Below, piece after piece: positions 34,293 to 42,280 of a stretch of DNA of 64,000 nucleotides. The notes below the pieces were generated by a model, which did not search any database, was not told the DNA's origin, and was given only the letters and a program-made list of their open reading frames with translations. The DNA is from Candidatus Hydrogenedentota bacterium (GTDB lineage: Bacteria > Hydrogenedentota > Hydrogenedentia > Hydrogenedentales > CAITNO01), in the NCBI GenBank assembly GCA_018056705.1, contig JAGPFE010000011.1, positions 1 through 64,000 on the forward strand, given 5' to 3'. The position numbers and the translations under genes are program-made. Every line of letters begins with the position of its first letter. Position 1 is the first letter of the stretch.

Positions 34293-35119
34293 AGGCTTGT
34301 TATCCATGTCTCCGGCGTCCCCCCCGCGGGAAACAGTTCAGCCAACTGTCGGAACACCGGATCTGACCACTTAAACATCGCCGCCACGTGTTCCGGACGG
34401 CTCACCAGTTGGATCGCGTCAAACCCGGCGGCTTCCACCATGGCGCGCGTGGCTTCCACGATTTCCGCGCCCGCCACACAACCCACCAGGGCTTCCACGC
34501 GTTCCCGAACGATTTCGGGCAATGGTTTCAGTAACGCCATATCTGACACCGCCACCCGACCGCCCGGGCGAAGCACCCGGAACATCTCTCGCCAGACCCG
34601 CGGCTTGTCCGGAGACAGGTTGATCACGCAGTTGCTGAGAATCACGTCCACGCTGGCGTCGGCTACGGGAAGATTTTCGATTTCCCCCAGGCGGAACTCC
34701 ACGTTGTCCAGGCCCGTCTGTCGACGGTAAGCCCCGGCGTTGCGCCGCGCACGCGCGATCATTTCCGGCGTCATGTCTACGCCGATTACCCGGCCGCTCG
34801 CGCCTACACGCCGTCCCGCGATAAACACGTCAAACCCGCCACCGCAGCCAAGGTCCAGCACCACTTCCCCCGGCTTTAACCCCGCCAGGGCCGTGGGATT
34901 CCCGCAAGACAACCCCAGGTTCGCGCCTTCGGGTAATGCCGCGAGGTCTGACTCTTCGTACCCCAGCGTACGGGCCAGGGCCTCGGCGTCACCCACCGGT
35001 CCCCCGCAACAAGAAGCGGTGCCGCAACATCCGCTTCCTCCCGCGGCTACCTGTCCATAGGCATGCCGGACCGCCTCCCGCGTCTGTTCCGCGTCCAGCC
35101 GATCCATGGGGTCATCCAT
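34268..35119 (-). CDS. arsM: Arsenite S-adenosylmethionine methyltransferase
   Basis: The 283-residue protein has the ArsM organisation: an N-terminal Cys-rich segment ([11 protein letters not shown]), [19 protein letters not shown] with a conserved Cys, the SAM-binding motif DLGCGGGFD, then [10 protein letters not shown] and VGCVAGAE carrying further thiols. ArsM methylates As(III) to mono- and dimethyl products using three conserved cysteines. The start at 35119 overlaps the stop of the arsR-arsC fusion gene (ATGGATGA) and has GGAG 8 bases upstream. An ATG at 35134 is the alternative. Translational coupling to the sensor-reductase gene is likely. Its products would require the organoarsenical exporter encoded downstream. 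Confidence 0.95.
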   Translation of the reverse strand: MDDPMDRLDAEQTREAVRHAYGQVAAGGSGCCGTASCCGGPVGDAEALARTLGYEESDLAALPEGANLGLSCGNPTALAGLKPGEVVLDLGCGGGFDVFIAGRRVGASGRVIGVDMTPEMIARARRNAGAYRRQTGLDNVEFRLGEIENLPVADASVDVILSNCVINLSPDKPRVWREMFRVLRPGGRVAVSDMALLKPLPEIVRERVEALVGCVAGAEIVEATRAMVEAAGFDAIQLVSRPEHVAAMFKWSDPVFRQLAELFPAGGTPETWITSLEIRAVKP

Positions 35120-35948
35120 CGTCGCGTTCTCCATGTTGCTTACGCCAAAGTTTTTCCAGTACTTCCGGCATCTCCAGGACGAAATCCCGGATCTCGTCCC
35201 GTACCCGCCTGTAATGTTGCAAGGCCTCCTCATCGCTCCGGGCACCCTCGGCCAGTTTCGGCGGATCCTCGAATCCCGCGTGGACCCGCCGCGCCCGTCC
35301 CGGAAATACAGGGCAATGCTCACGCGCGTGACCGCACACCGTGACCACCCAGTCAACCGCTAGATCCGGCAATTCCCGCACCGTTTTGGACCACTGTTTC
35401 GAAATATCCACCCCTGCTTCCGCCATCACCCGGACGGCCAGGGGGTTGAGTCCATGCTTCTCGATCCCCGCCGACCAGGCTTCCACGACATCGCCCTTGA
35501 GGTGACGTGCCCAGCCTTCGGCCATCTGGCTGCGACAGGCATTCCCCGTGCAGAGAAAAAGCACCCGGGGCCGGTTTCCAGCGTCTTTACACGGGGCCGG
35601 CGTCGCGCGACATCCGGCGGACCGGGCCGACGCCCCTTCCATCCGGCGCAGCATCTCCATCACCCCGGGGTCGGCGCGGTACGCCCCACGGAACGTGACA
35701 AACAGATCCTGGGCCACGGGCGACCGCAACGGGGCGAGCTGATAATGCATCCAGGTGCCCTCCCGGCGGGCCGTGACCACCCCGGCGGCCCGGAGAATGG
35801 ACAGATGCCGGGACACCTTGTACTGCGGTTCTTTCAGGGCGCGGGTCAGGTCACACACGCAGGTTTCGCCGCGCAAGGCCAGCAGGATGGCCAGGCGGAA
35901 CCGGGTGGGATCGGCCAGTGCCTTGAATAATCGGACTTCCTCGTCCAC
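35112..35948 (-). CDS. Fused ArsR repressor and ArsC arsenate reductase
   Basis: The 278-residue product has an N-terminal ArsR winged-helix domain (FKALADPTRFRLAILLAL, with the sensing pair in ETCVCDLTRAL). A short linker leads to a low-molecular-weight-phosphatase-type ArsC domain (FLCTGNACRSQMAEGWARHL, VVTVCGHAREHCPVF, HAGFEDPP). The phosphatase-loop Cys and the later Cys pair are all present, so the thioredoxin-coupled arsenate reductase should be active. Fusion puts the arsenite sensor and the enzyme that makes arsenite in one chain. The GTG start at 35948 has AAGGAG 6 bases ahead. A TTG at 35954 would abut it. It is the first gene of the island. Confidence 0.95.
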   Translation of the reverse strand: MDEEVRLFKALADPTRFRLAILLALRGETCVCDLTRALKEPQYKVSRHLSILRAAGVVTARREGTWMHYQLAPLRSPVAQDLFVTFRGAYRADPGVMEMLRRMEGASARSAGCRATPAPCKDAGNRPRVLFLCTGNACRSQMAEGWARHLKGDVVEAWSAGIEKHGLNPLAVRVMAEAGVDISKQWSKTVRELPDLAVDWVVTVCGHAREHCPVFPGRARRVHAGFEDPPKLAEGARSDEEALQHYRRVRDEIRDFVLEMPEVLEKLWRKQHGERDDG

Positions 35949-35960
35949 GGACAACTCCTT

Positions 35961-35988
35961 TTATGCGTTTATGCGCTATAACGCATAT
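35961..35988. promoter_or_regulatory. ArsR-type operator with three TTATGCG half-sites
   Basis: TTATGCG occurs at 35961-35967 and 35969-35975, and the inverted half CGCATAT at 35982-35988. The last two form a perfect TATGCG-6-CGCATA dyad. The array sits between the -10 element and the start codon of the ArsR-ArsC fusion gene. Confidence 0.7.
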
Positions 35989-36015
35989 TATAGCGGAACC
36001 ATTCCCCCGAAGCAA
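35987..36015 (-). promoter_or_regulatory. Sigma70-type promoter of the arsR-arsC fusion operon
   Basis: On the minus strand TTGCTT (36015-36010) and a consensus TATAAT (35992-35987) are spaced by 17 bases. Transcription would start inside the operator array. Confidence 0.8.
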
Positions 36016-36050
36016 AAAAATAATCCCTGCCTCCTTGCGCCGGAAAAACC

Positions 36051-37577
36051 TTACACGCCCGCGCGGGCCCACTCTTTCATGCGCGCGATGTTTTGCCGCA
36101 CCTGGGCGGCATATGCCGGCATGCCGGAAACCTGCTCCAGGTATACCTCCATCTCGGCATCGTAGGCCGCTTCGGACTCCGGCGCCTGGCCCTTGTCACC
36201 CGTTTCGCTGATCCATCGATCCAGCAGGGACCGCATGGCTGCCAGCCGATCCCGGTGGGCTGGATCTTCCGCAAGGTTGCGCAGTTCCCCCGGATCGGTC
36301 TCGCGGTCATAGAGTTCCTCGACGGGACGGGGCACGGCAAACAGCCGTTCCGCCGGGTGTCCGGCCAGTTTGCCGGTATCATGGAGTTCCCGCAGGCGGA
36401 TCAGGATATCCTTGGCGTCCTTGTAGGCGTTCGGCTGGAGGTGAGGACGGCCGGGATAACCGTTTCGGATATAAGTGTATCGTCCGTCGCGGAGGCTTCG
36501 GATCCGGTCCACCGTCTCGTCGCAGCGGTCCCGGGCGGACACCACGTAGTCCCGGGGATGGACGTCGGGGCCGAACAGGGGCCGTGCCTCCATCCATGAC
36601 GGGACAGGAATGCCCGCGAGGGCCAGCGACGTGGCGGCCATGTCAATGTGGGCGACGAGATTCTGGCGGATTTCTCCCCCGGGAACCCGTCCTGGCCCCC
36701 ATACCACGAAGGGCACCCTTGTTCCTTCTTCGTAGAGGAACTGCTTGCCCCGGGCGTGGCTGATCCCGTGATCCGTGAGAAAGAACACCACGGTATGTTC
36801 CAGCGCGCCGTCCGTCCTGAGTTTTTCCAGGATTTGCCCCACCTCGATGTCCACCTGGACGACCGAGTTCAGGTACCTTGCCCAGTCTTCCCTCAGTACC
36901 GGGTCATCCGGGTAGTACGGTGGCAGGGCCACGGTATCCGGATCGACGGGATGGGACACCCTGGCCTCGCGGAACTTACCACCCCGCAACTGAAACTGCA
37001 TGAAGAACGGCTGTCCCGGCGCGCGACGGGTGTAATCCGTGCCGTCGTACAACGACTCGGAACAGACGAAGTTGTAATCGGTCTTACCGGGACCACCGTC
37101 GGGCCATGACACGTTGCCTACCCAGTACCCCGCCTCACGAAACAGCCCGGGAATGGGCCGGACAGGATCGGGCAAATGGATCAAGGCCTTGGGGGACCGC
37201 GAACTGCGGTGGTTGTGTGCCCCGATCGTGGTCTGGTACATCCCGGTGATCAGGGCCGACCGGCTGGGCGAGCATACTGGAGCGGTCACGTAAGCCGACG
37301 CGAAGGAGGTGCCCTCGGCGGCCAGTTGATCCACGTGAGGCGTGTTTACCAGGGTATTTCCCTGGAAGCCGAAGTGGCGGGACATGTCCTCCGCCACGAT
37401 CCACACGATATTGGGGTGATCCGCCGCCGCCCGCGCGATCCCTCCCCCCCACAGGACGGCCGCCGTTGCTCCGCCTGCCACTTGAAGAAATTCCCTGCGT
37501 CGCACGCGGAAACCCCGCACGGGACGCGCACTCAACTTGCTCTTGTCAGACCTCATAGGAATCCCATCCTTTTTCAT
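36051..37577 (-). CDS. Exported sulfatase (heparan N-sulfatase-like)
   Basis: The 508-residue protein has a Tat-type leader ([11 protein letters not shown], 26-36) and the sulfatase fold: [12 protein letters not shown] for metal binding, the formylglycine signature [12 protein letters not shown] with Cys 102, and FFLTDHG for the second metal ligand. Sulfatases of this type remove sulfate esters or N-sulfates from polysaccharides after the Cys is oxidised to formylglycine by a maturase, which is not in the window. The ATG at 37577 is preceded by GGGAG. It lies 33 bases downstream of another sulfatase gene on the same strand, so both are likely one operon for sulfated glycan use. Confidence 0.92.
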   Translation of the reverse strand: MKKDGIPMRSDKSKLSARPVRGFRVRRREFLQVAGGATAAVLWGGGIARAAADHPNIVWIVAEDMSRHFGFQGNTLVNTPHVDQLAAEGTSFASAYVTAPVCSPSRSALITGMYQTTIGAHNHRSSRSPKALIHLPDPVRPIPGLFREAGYWVGNVSWPDGGPGKTDYNFVCSESLYDGTDYTRRAPGQPFFMQFQLRGGKFREARVSHPVDPDTVALPPYYPDDPVLREDWARYLNSVVQVDIEVGQILEKLRTDGALEHTVVFFLTDHGISHARGKQFLYEEGTRVPFVVWGPGRVPGGEIRQNLVAHIDMAATSLALAGIPVPSWMEARPLFGPDVHPRDYVVSARDRCDETVDRIRSLRDGRYTYIRNGYPGRPHLQPNAYKDAKDILIRLRELHDTGKLAGHPAERLFAVPRPVEELYDRETDPGELRNLAEDPAHRDRLAAMRSLLDRWISETGDKGQAPESEAAYDAEMEVYLEQVSGMPAYAAQVRQNIARMKEWARAGV

Positions 37578-37610
37578 GTTCGCTCCCGGCCCGCAATAAT
37601 CAGTGATAGA

Positions 37611-39227
37611 TCAGGATGCCCCCTTTCTATATTTCACGCCCGTGGCATCGGCCCATTGCCTCCAGGCGGCAAGCAGTGCCGCGGCCCTGTCCGGGTACTG
37701 GTCGGCCAGGTTCCGAAGTTCCGTGCGATCCGCTTCCATGTCGTACAGTTCCCACGGCCCCGAATCCGTCGCCACGAGTTTCCATTTTCCCTCCCGGATA
37801 GCCCGGTTGCCCTCGTGTTCCCAGTACAAACGGGGATGGGGATCCCGCGCCTGGCCTGCCAGCACGGGTACCAGGCTTCTCCCGAACAGCGGCGTCACCG
37901 GTCGGCCATTAACCGTATCCGGATACGTGGCTCCCGCCAGTTCCAGGCAGGTCGGCAGGACGTCGGTGATATGGGCCACCTGGTCAGTCAGCGCACCCCG
38001 TTGCCGGATACCCGCCGGCCACCACGCGATCAGTGGCATCGCGATACCGCCCTCGTGCACCCAGTGCTTGAACCACCGGAAAGGCGTGTTGCTGGCGTTG
38101 GCCCAGCCCCGTTCGTAGGCCAGGTAGGACCCTCTATCTCCCGCCCGGGTTCCCGGCTTGTGCAGCTTCCGGCCCATGATGCTCTCGTGACAGCCCCCGT
38201 TGTCCGATATAAACAGTACCAGCGTATTCTCGGCGATCCCGCGCTCGCGCAAGGCATCAAGTACCCTTCCGATCCCCTGGTCCATCCGGTCGATCATCGC
38301 GGCATACACCGCCATGCGCAGGTCCATGTCATCCTGGTCGGCCACCTGATCCCATGCCGGCACCTCGGGATCCCGGGGCGAAAGGGCCCACTCGGGCCGG
38401 ATAATGCCCATTTCCCGCATGCGGGCATATCGTTGCTCCCGCAGGTGATCCCATCCTTCCCGGTACTTTCCCCGGTATTTCGCGATGTCCTCGGGCAGGG
38501 CGTGCAGGGGCCAGTGGGGAGCGGTATACGCGAGGTACAACAGGAATGGGCCTTGCGCGGGATCGTGCTCCCGGATATACCTGACGGCGTAATCCGTAAA
38601 GGTCTCGGTCATGTAGAAGTGGTCGCCTTCAGGCCGGATCGGCTCGTCGTCCAGGGCCATAACCCGCGTGTTGGGGCCTTCGTCCAGGATTTCGAAGTAA
38701 CTGCTTGCCCCGCTGATCAGTCCGTAGTACCGATCGAACCCCCTTCGGCGAGGCCAATGCTCTGGAGCTTCGCCCACGTGCCATTTTCCGGACATGTAAG
38801 TCCGGTATCCCGCCGGGCGCAGGACCTCGGCCAGGGTAACGCATCGGTCATTCAGGTACCCCTGGTAGGGACCGGGAGGCTTATGCTGGCCCACCCGGCT
38901 CACCATGTCGCCCATGCCCGCCTGGTGGGGATTGAGCCCCGTCAGCAGTGCCGCGCGCGAGGGACAACACCGCGCGGCTGAATAGGCCTGGGTAAATCGA
39001 ATGCCTTCGGCTGCCAGGCGGTCCAGGTTCGGGGTATGAATTTCCGACCCGTAACAGCCAAGATCGGAAAACCCCATGTCGTCCGCCAGGATTATGAGAA
39101 AATTGGGCCGGGCCTGTCGGCTGGCCGTGGTATCAGCGCGCGCCACTCTCCATCCCACCCCCACGCCGGCAGCCGCGCATATCGTTTGCCGCAGGAAAGA
39201 CCTGCGCGTCCACTGATTACGCGCCAT
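37611..39227 (-). CDS. Exported arylsulfatase-type sulfatase
   Basis: The 538-residue protein starts with a Tat-like leader (TRRSFLRQTICAAAGVGVG), followed by PNFLIILADDMGFSD, the formylglycine signature RCCPSRAALLTG (Cys 87 is modified), SGKWHVG and LFISDNGG with metal ligands. It is a family S1 sulfatase for sulfate esters on sugars or aromatic compounds. The start at 39227 has GGGGAGA 5 bases upstream. A longer frame to 39365 would add a non-signal N-terminus. It is the first of two sulfatase genes and is preceded by a TTGTCC-7-GGACAA dyad. Confidence 0.93.
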   Translation of the reverse strand: MARNQWTRRSFLRQTICAAAGVGVGWRVARADTTASRQARPNFLIILADDMGFSDLGCYGSEIHTPNLDRLAAEGIRFTQAYSAARCCPSRAALLTGLNPHQAGMGDMVSRVGQHKPPGPYQGYLNDRCVTLAEVLRPAGYRTYMSGKWHVGEAPEHWPRRRGFDRYYGLISGASSYFEILDEGPNTRVMALDDEPIRPEGDHFYMTETFTDYAVRYIREHDPAQGPFLLYLAYTAPHWPLHALPEDIAKYRGKYREGWDHLREQRYARMREMGIIRPEWALSPRDPEVPAWDQVADQDDMDLRMAVYAAMIDRMDQGIGRVLDALRERGIAENTLVLFISDNGGCHESIMGRKLHKPGTRAGDRGSYLAYERGWANASNTPFRWFKHWVHEGGIAMPLIAWWPAGIRQRGALTDQVAHITDVLPTCLELAGATYPDTVNGRPVTPLFGRSLVPVLAGQARDPHPRLYWEHEGNRAIREGKWKLVATDSGPWELYDMEADRTELRNLADQYPDRAAALLAAWRQWADATGVKYRKGAS

Positions 39228-39265
39228 CCGTATCTCCCCAACGCGCCTGATCTCCACGCCATGCA

Positions 39266-39284
39266 TTGTCCAGATATCGGACAA
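39266..39284. promoter_or_regulatory. TTGTCC-N7-GGACAA dyad upstream of the sulfatase operon
   Basis: A perfect inverted repeat with 6-base arms and a 7-base spacer lies 39 bases before the sulfatase start codon, in the region divergent to the small membrane protein and porin. It is a candidate operator. No regulator gene is adjacent. Confidence 0.45.
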
Positions 39285-39307
39285 CCAAAACAAAATAAAA
39301 TTTGCCC

Positions 39308-39335
39308 TTGCTTTTAAAAATGCCCGGTGTACAAT
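39308..39335 (+). promoter_or_regulatory. Candidate promoter for the small membrane protein and porin
   Basis: TTGCTT (39308-39313) and TACAAT (39330-39335) are separated by 16 bases. The start codon of the small protein lies 79 bases downstream. Confidence 0.45.
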
Positions 39336-39414
39336 GATGTTCAAAATCGCCCATCCGAAAATCACTTAATGTGACACGTACAGGTCAACCATTCAAACAG
39401 TGGGAGGAAAGACC

Positions 39415-39591
39415 ATGAAAACACACCTGCGGACACTCACGGTGACACGAAAACTGGAACGAAGCGAATCGCTGCTGGTTACCCAGCAGAAAGTCGCCGT
39501 GTGGACGGCCGTTTTCACGGCAGTGGGGGTTCTGGCCGAATCGGTCGGAGCCTGGGTCGACCTGTTCAATAAGGGGGGTGGTTCCCGATAA
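39415..39591 (+). CDS. Small single-pass membrane protein of unknown function
   Basis: This 58-residue frame has a near-perfect ribosome binding site (GGGAGGAAA), ATG at 39415, a charged N-terminal half (RKLERSESLLVTQQK) and one hydrophobic helix (VAVWTAVFTAVGVLAESVGA). It is likely a real single-pass inner-membrane protein with the N-terminus in the cytoplasm. It precedes the porin gene by about 120 bases on the same strand and may be co-transcribed from the promoter at 39308-39335. I recognise no family. Confidence 0.6.
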   Translation: MKTHLRTLTVTRKLERSESLLVTQQKVAVWTAVFTAVGVLAESVGAWVDLFNKGGGSR

Positions 39592-39710
39592 CCACGGCAC
39601 AAGGTTCTGGACCGCTCGGGCTGTGCGGACACCCCGTTTTCGTGGATTTCAGGACGCGCGAACATGGCGGTTTCCGAAGAACGCGGTCCGATCAACTGCT
39701 GGGAGGCAAC

Positions 39711-41216
39711 ATGATGTGCTGGCATACACGGATTGTTTTCGGGGCGATGGTCTCGCTGCTGGCCGCGCTACCGGTACTGGCCCAAGATCCCGCGCCCCTG
39801 ACGGACCGGGAAAAAGAGTTGCTCACCCTGATTGAAAAACTGGAGAACCGGGTGAGCGCGCTCGAAGCACAACTGGCGGAAATGAAACAGGCATCCCCTT
39901 CGCCGGAGGCAGCGAGCGCACCCGCGGCCCAGGTGTCTGCCGAAGATACGGCAACGGGAAAAACGGACTCGAAATCCCTGGAAGAGCGGGTCGCCGTCTT
40001 AGAAAAGGAAAGAGAGGGTTCGCTGAAAACCTTCTGGAAAGAAGGTCTCCGCCTGGAATCCCCGGATGGCCAGTTTAAACTGAAACTCGGCGGGCGCCTC
40101 TACATGGATTTCGTGTGGTTCGACCAGGACGCCTCCCTGAAACGCGCCTTCGGCGACGAACAGGACGGCGGCCAGATTCGCATGGGACGCATTGACCTGC
40201 AGGGAACCCTGTACGAAAATGTGCTCTATCGCCTGGAGTACGAACTGGCGGGGAACAATGGACCCAACGGTTTCACCGACACCTACCTCGGCTACACCGG
40301 TATTCCCGGCATCAGTTCCATCCTCGTCGGCCATTTCAAGGAACCGTTCAGCCTCGAGGAAATCACGTCGGACCTGTACACCTCCTTCATGGAACGGGCC
40401 ATGCCGGTCTCCATCGCGCCGTCCCGGAACCTTGGCATCATGGCCAGCGGGGCGTGGCTGGGCGAACCGAAACAAGAGCGACTGTTCGCCCAGGTGGGCA
40501 CCTTCAAGGAAACGGATAACTGGCCGAGCGCCAACGACCTGGACGAAGCCCGGGGCTGGTCGCTCACGGCGCGCGTGGCGGGCCTGCCGTGGTACGCGGA
40601 CAAGGGCCGCCAACTGCTCCACCTTGGCGCGTCCTACAGCCGCCGTGATATCGACGGAGCCACCGTAAACCCCTACCGGTTCCAGCCGCGACCGGAAACT
40701 GCCCTGGCCCTGTACCGGTACGTAGACTCCGAGGGATTCAAGGGATTCCGCCTGCAGGATACCCGTCCCGAGGATGCCGACCTGTATGGCCTGGAAGCAG
40801 CCCTGGTACTGGGACCCGTGTCGGCACAGGCCGAGTACCTGCTGGCGGACGTCAATACCACCTTCGCCGGGGATCTCCGGTTCGCGGGATGGTACGCCTT
40901 CCTGTCCTGGTTCCTCACCGGTGAAAACCGGGTTTACAATCACAAGGATGGTACCTTCGGCCGCCTGATCCCCCGCCATAACTTCGCGTGGGGGAAGGGA
41001 TGGGGCGCGTGGGAACTGCTCGCCCGCTATTCCACCCTCGACCTCAACGCTGACATCACGCGCGGCGGAAACCAGGATAACATCACCCTTGGCCTGAACT
41101 GGTACTGGAACCCCAACACCCGGCTCATGCTGGATTACACCTACGCCGACGTGGACCATGACCTGTATTCGGGTAACATGAACATCGTGCAGACCCGGTT
41201 CCAGGTCGATTTCTGA
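39711..41216 (+). CDS. OprO/OprP-type outer-membrane porin
   Basis: The 501-residue protein has a signal peptide, a periplasmic coiled coil (about 25-60, heptads of Leu) and a C-terminal beta-barrel with LKLGGRLYMDFVWFDQD, LGYTGIPGISSILVGHFKEPF and a final Phe typical of outer-membrane proteins. This matches phosphate-selective porins O and P (PF07396-like). It would let phosphate or other anions through the outer membrane. The ligand is not certain, and sulfate or sulfated sugars are also plausible beside sulfatases. The start at 39711 follows GGGAGG. A perfect hairpin that contains the stop codons of this and the convergent gene lies at its end. Confidence 0.88.
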   Translation: MMCWHTRIVFGAMVSLLAALPVLAQDPAPLTDREKELLTLIEKLENRVSALEAQLAEMKQASPSPEAASAPAAQVSAEDTATGKTDSKSLEERVAVLEKEREGSLKTFWKEGLRLESPDGQFKLKLGGRLYMDFVWFDQDASLKRAFGDEQDGGQIRMGRIDLQGTLYENVLYRLEYELAGNNGPNGFTDTYLGYTGIPGISSILVGHFKEPFSLEEITSDLYTSFMERAMPVSIAPSRNLGIMASGAWLGEPKQERLFAQVGTFKETDNWPSANDLDEARGWSLTARVAGLPWYADKGRQLLHLGASYSRRDIDGATVNPYRFQPRPETALALYRYVDSEGFKGFRLQDTRPEDADLYGLEAALVLGPVSAQAEYLLADVNTTFAGDLRFAGWYAFLSWFLTGENRVYNHKDGTFGRLIPRHNFAWGKGWGAWELLARYSTLDLNADITRGGNQDNITLGLNWYWNPNTRLMLDYTYADVDHDLYSGNMNIVQTRFQVDF

Positions 41217-41243
41217 CGCGTCGTGTGAAAGCGCCGTCAGAAA
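41210..41243. terminator. Hairpin containing both convergent stop codons
   Basis: TTTCTGACG and CGTCAGAAA pair exactly over a 16-base loop. The TGA of the porin gene and the TGA of the opposite outer-membrane gene each lie in an arm, so it could act as a shared bidirectional terminator. Confidence 0.55.
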
Positions 41244-42280
41244 CGCATCCCAATGGCAGCGCCCCACCAGAAATTCCAGCCGTCCCGCGCGCTCAGGCCG
41301 CTGGTGTAGTCCGCGTCGAATTCCAGGCGCAGGTGCAACCTGTCGCCAAGAGGCCGGACCAGCGCGCTCTCGGTGAACAGGGCCACGGCTGAACCGTCCG
41401 CGTCGGCCAGCAGGTCGCCGGCGTGGGTGAGCAGCGTGTTGCCAAAAAGGTAGCGATGCAACCGCAGGCCCAGGTGTCCACCTGTCAGCGTGCCACTGCT
41501 TTCGCCTGATCCAGATGGTTCCCGGTAGCGATCCGTCACGCCACCCACGCCCAGGTAGACCGCCGCGCTGCCTGCCTCGCTTTCGGGAAACAGGGACCTG
41601 TACAGACCAAGGCCAAGGTAGGCCCGGCGGCTCGATTGACCGTCCAAAGCCAGAGCATCCCGGACATATCCACCCCGCAGATACGGTTGAAATCCCTCGC
41701 CATCTCCCTGCAGCAGCCCCCTGAACACTTCCCGGTCTCCCCGATCACGCGCCGCGCCCTCCACGGTCACGCCCCAGTCCAATGAAGGACCGTTGCCCCC
41801 CAGTTCCAGCCGTCCCGACACCGCGCCGTGATCCACCCCTCCAACACCGCCCGCGCCCCCGCCGACGCCTACGCTGCCCGCCAGCGCGCCATCGGACATT
41901 TCCGGCGTCGTTCCGGGAGATTCGGGAAGAGGAACTGCCGTGGAAACCTGGTTCAGCGAGATCCCTTCACTCGCGCCATCCAGTAAACGCAGGGCAGGTT
42001 TCCCTTCGGCATCCAGGCAGAACCGGCCGTACCGGGTAGAACCGTCGCTGAAGGTCACCATGAACCCCCGGCGGGTGCTCAGGGCCGTAAGCCGGTCCAC
42101 CGGCGCCACCAGGCGTCCCCCCATCGTGGTGCGGAATACCACCGAACCGTCCGTGATTTTCACCAGCGTGCCCGACAGGGTTTCCCCGCTGGAAAGCCCC
42201 AGCACGTCCGATTCGGCCGCCGCGGCCCACCATGCCGCGCAACCGATCAGTATCGCCGCTATCCACGCCCGCGCGTTCAT
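41237..42280 (-). CDS. DUF481-like outer-membrane beta-barrel protein
   Basis: The 347-residue protein has a signal peptide, an N-terminal domain of short beta repeats (VLGLSSGETLSGTLVKITDG), a Gly-rich linker (about 130-150) and a C-terminal barrel with alternating strands ending MRF. This is the layout of YdiY/DUF481 salt-induced outer-membrane proteins. Its function is unknown. It begins inside the end of the flippase-like gene (4-base ATGA overlap), so the two are coupled, perhaps linking a lipid-related membrane protein to envelope assembly. Confidence 0.65.
   Translation of the reverse strand: MNARAWIAAILIGCAAWWAAAAESDVLGLSSGETLSGTLVKITDGSVVFRTTMGGRLVAPVDRLTALSTRRGFMVTFSDGSTRYGRFCLDAEGKPALRLLDGASEGISLNQVSTAVPLPESPGTTPEMSDGALAGSVGVGGGAGGVGGVDHGAVSGRLELGGNGPSLDWGVTVEGAARDRGDREVFRGLLQGDGEGFQPYLRGGYVRDALALDGQSSRRAYLGLGLYRSLFPESEAGSAAVYLGVGGVTDRYREPSGSGESSGTLTGGHLGLRLHRYLFGNTLLTHAGDLLADADGSAVALFTESALVRPLGDRLHLRLEFDADYTSGLSARDGWNFWWGAAIGMRF

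Noticed and set aside
37176-38981. 601-codon plus-strand frame opposite the sulfatases
   Set aside because: The sulfatases on the minus strand have intact active-site signatures. The frame is low in plausible protein content.
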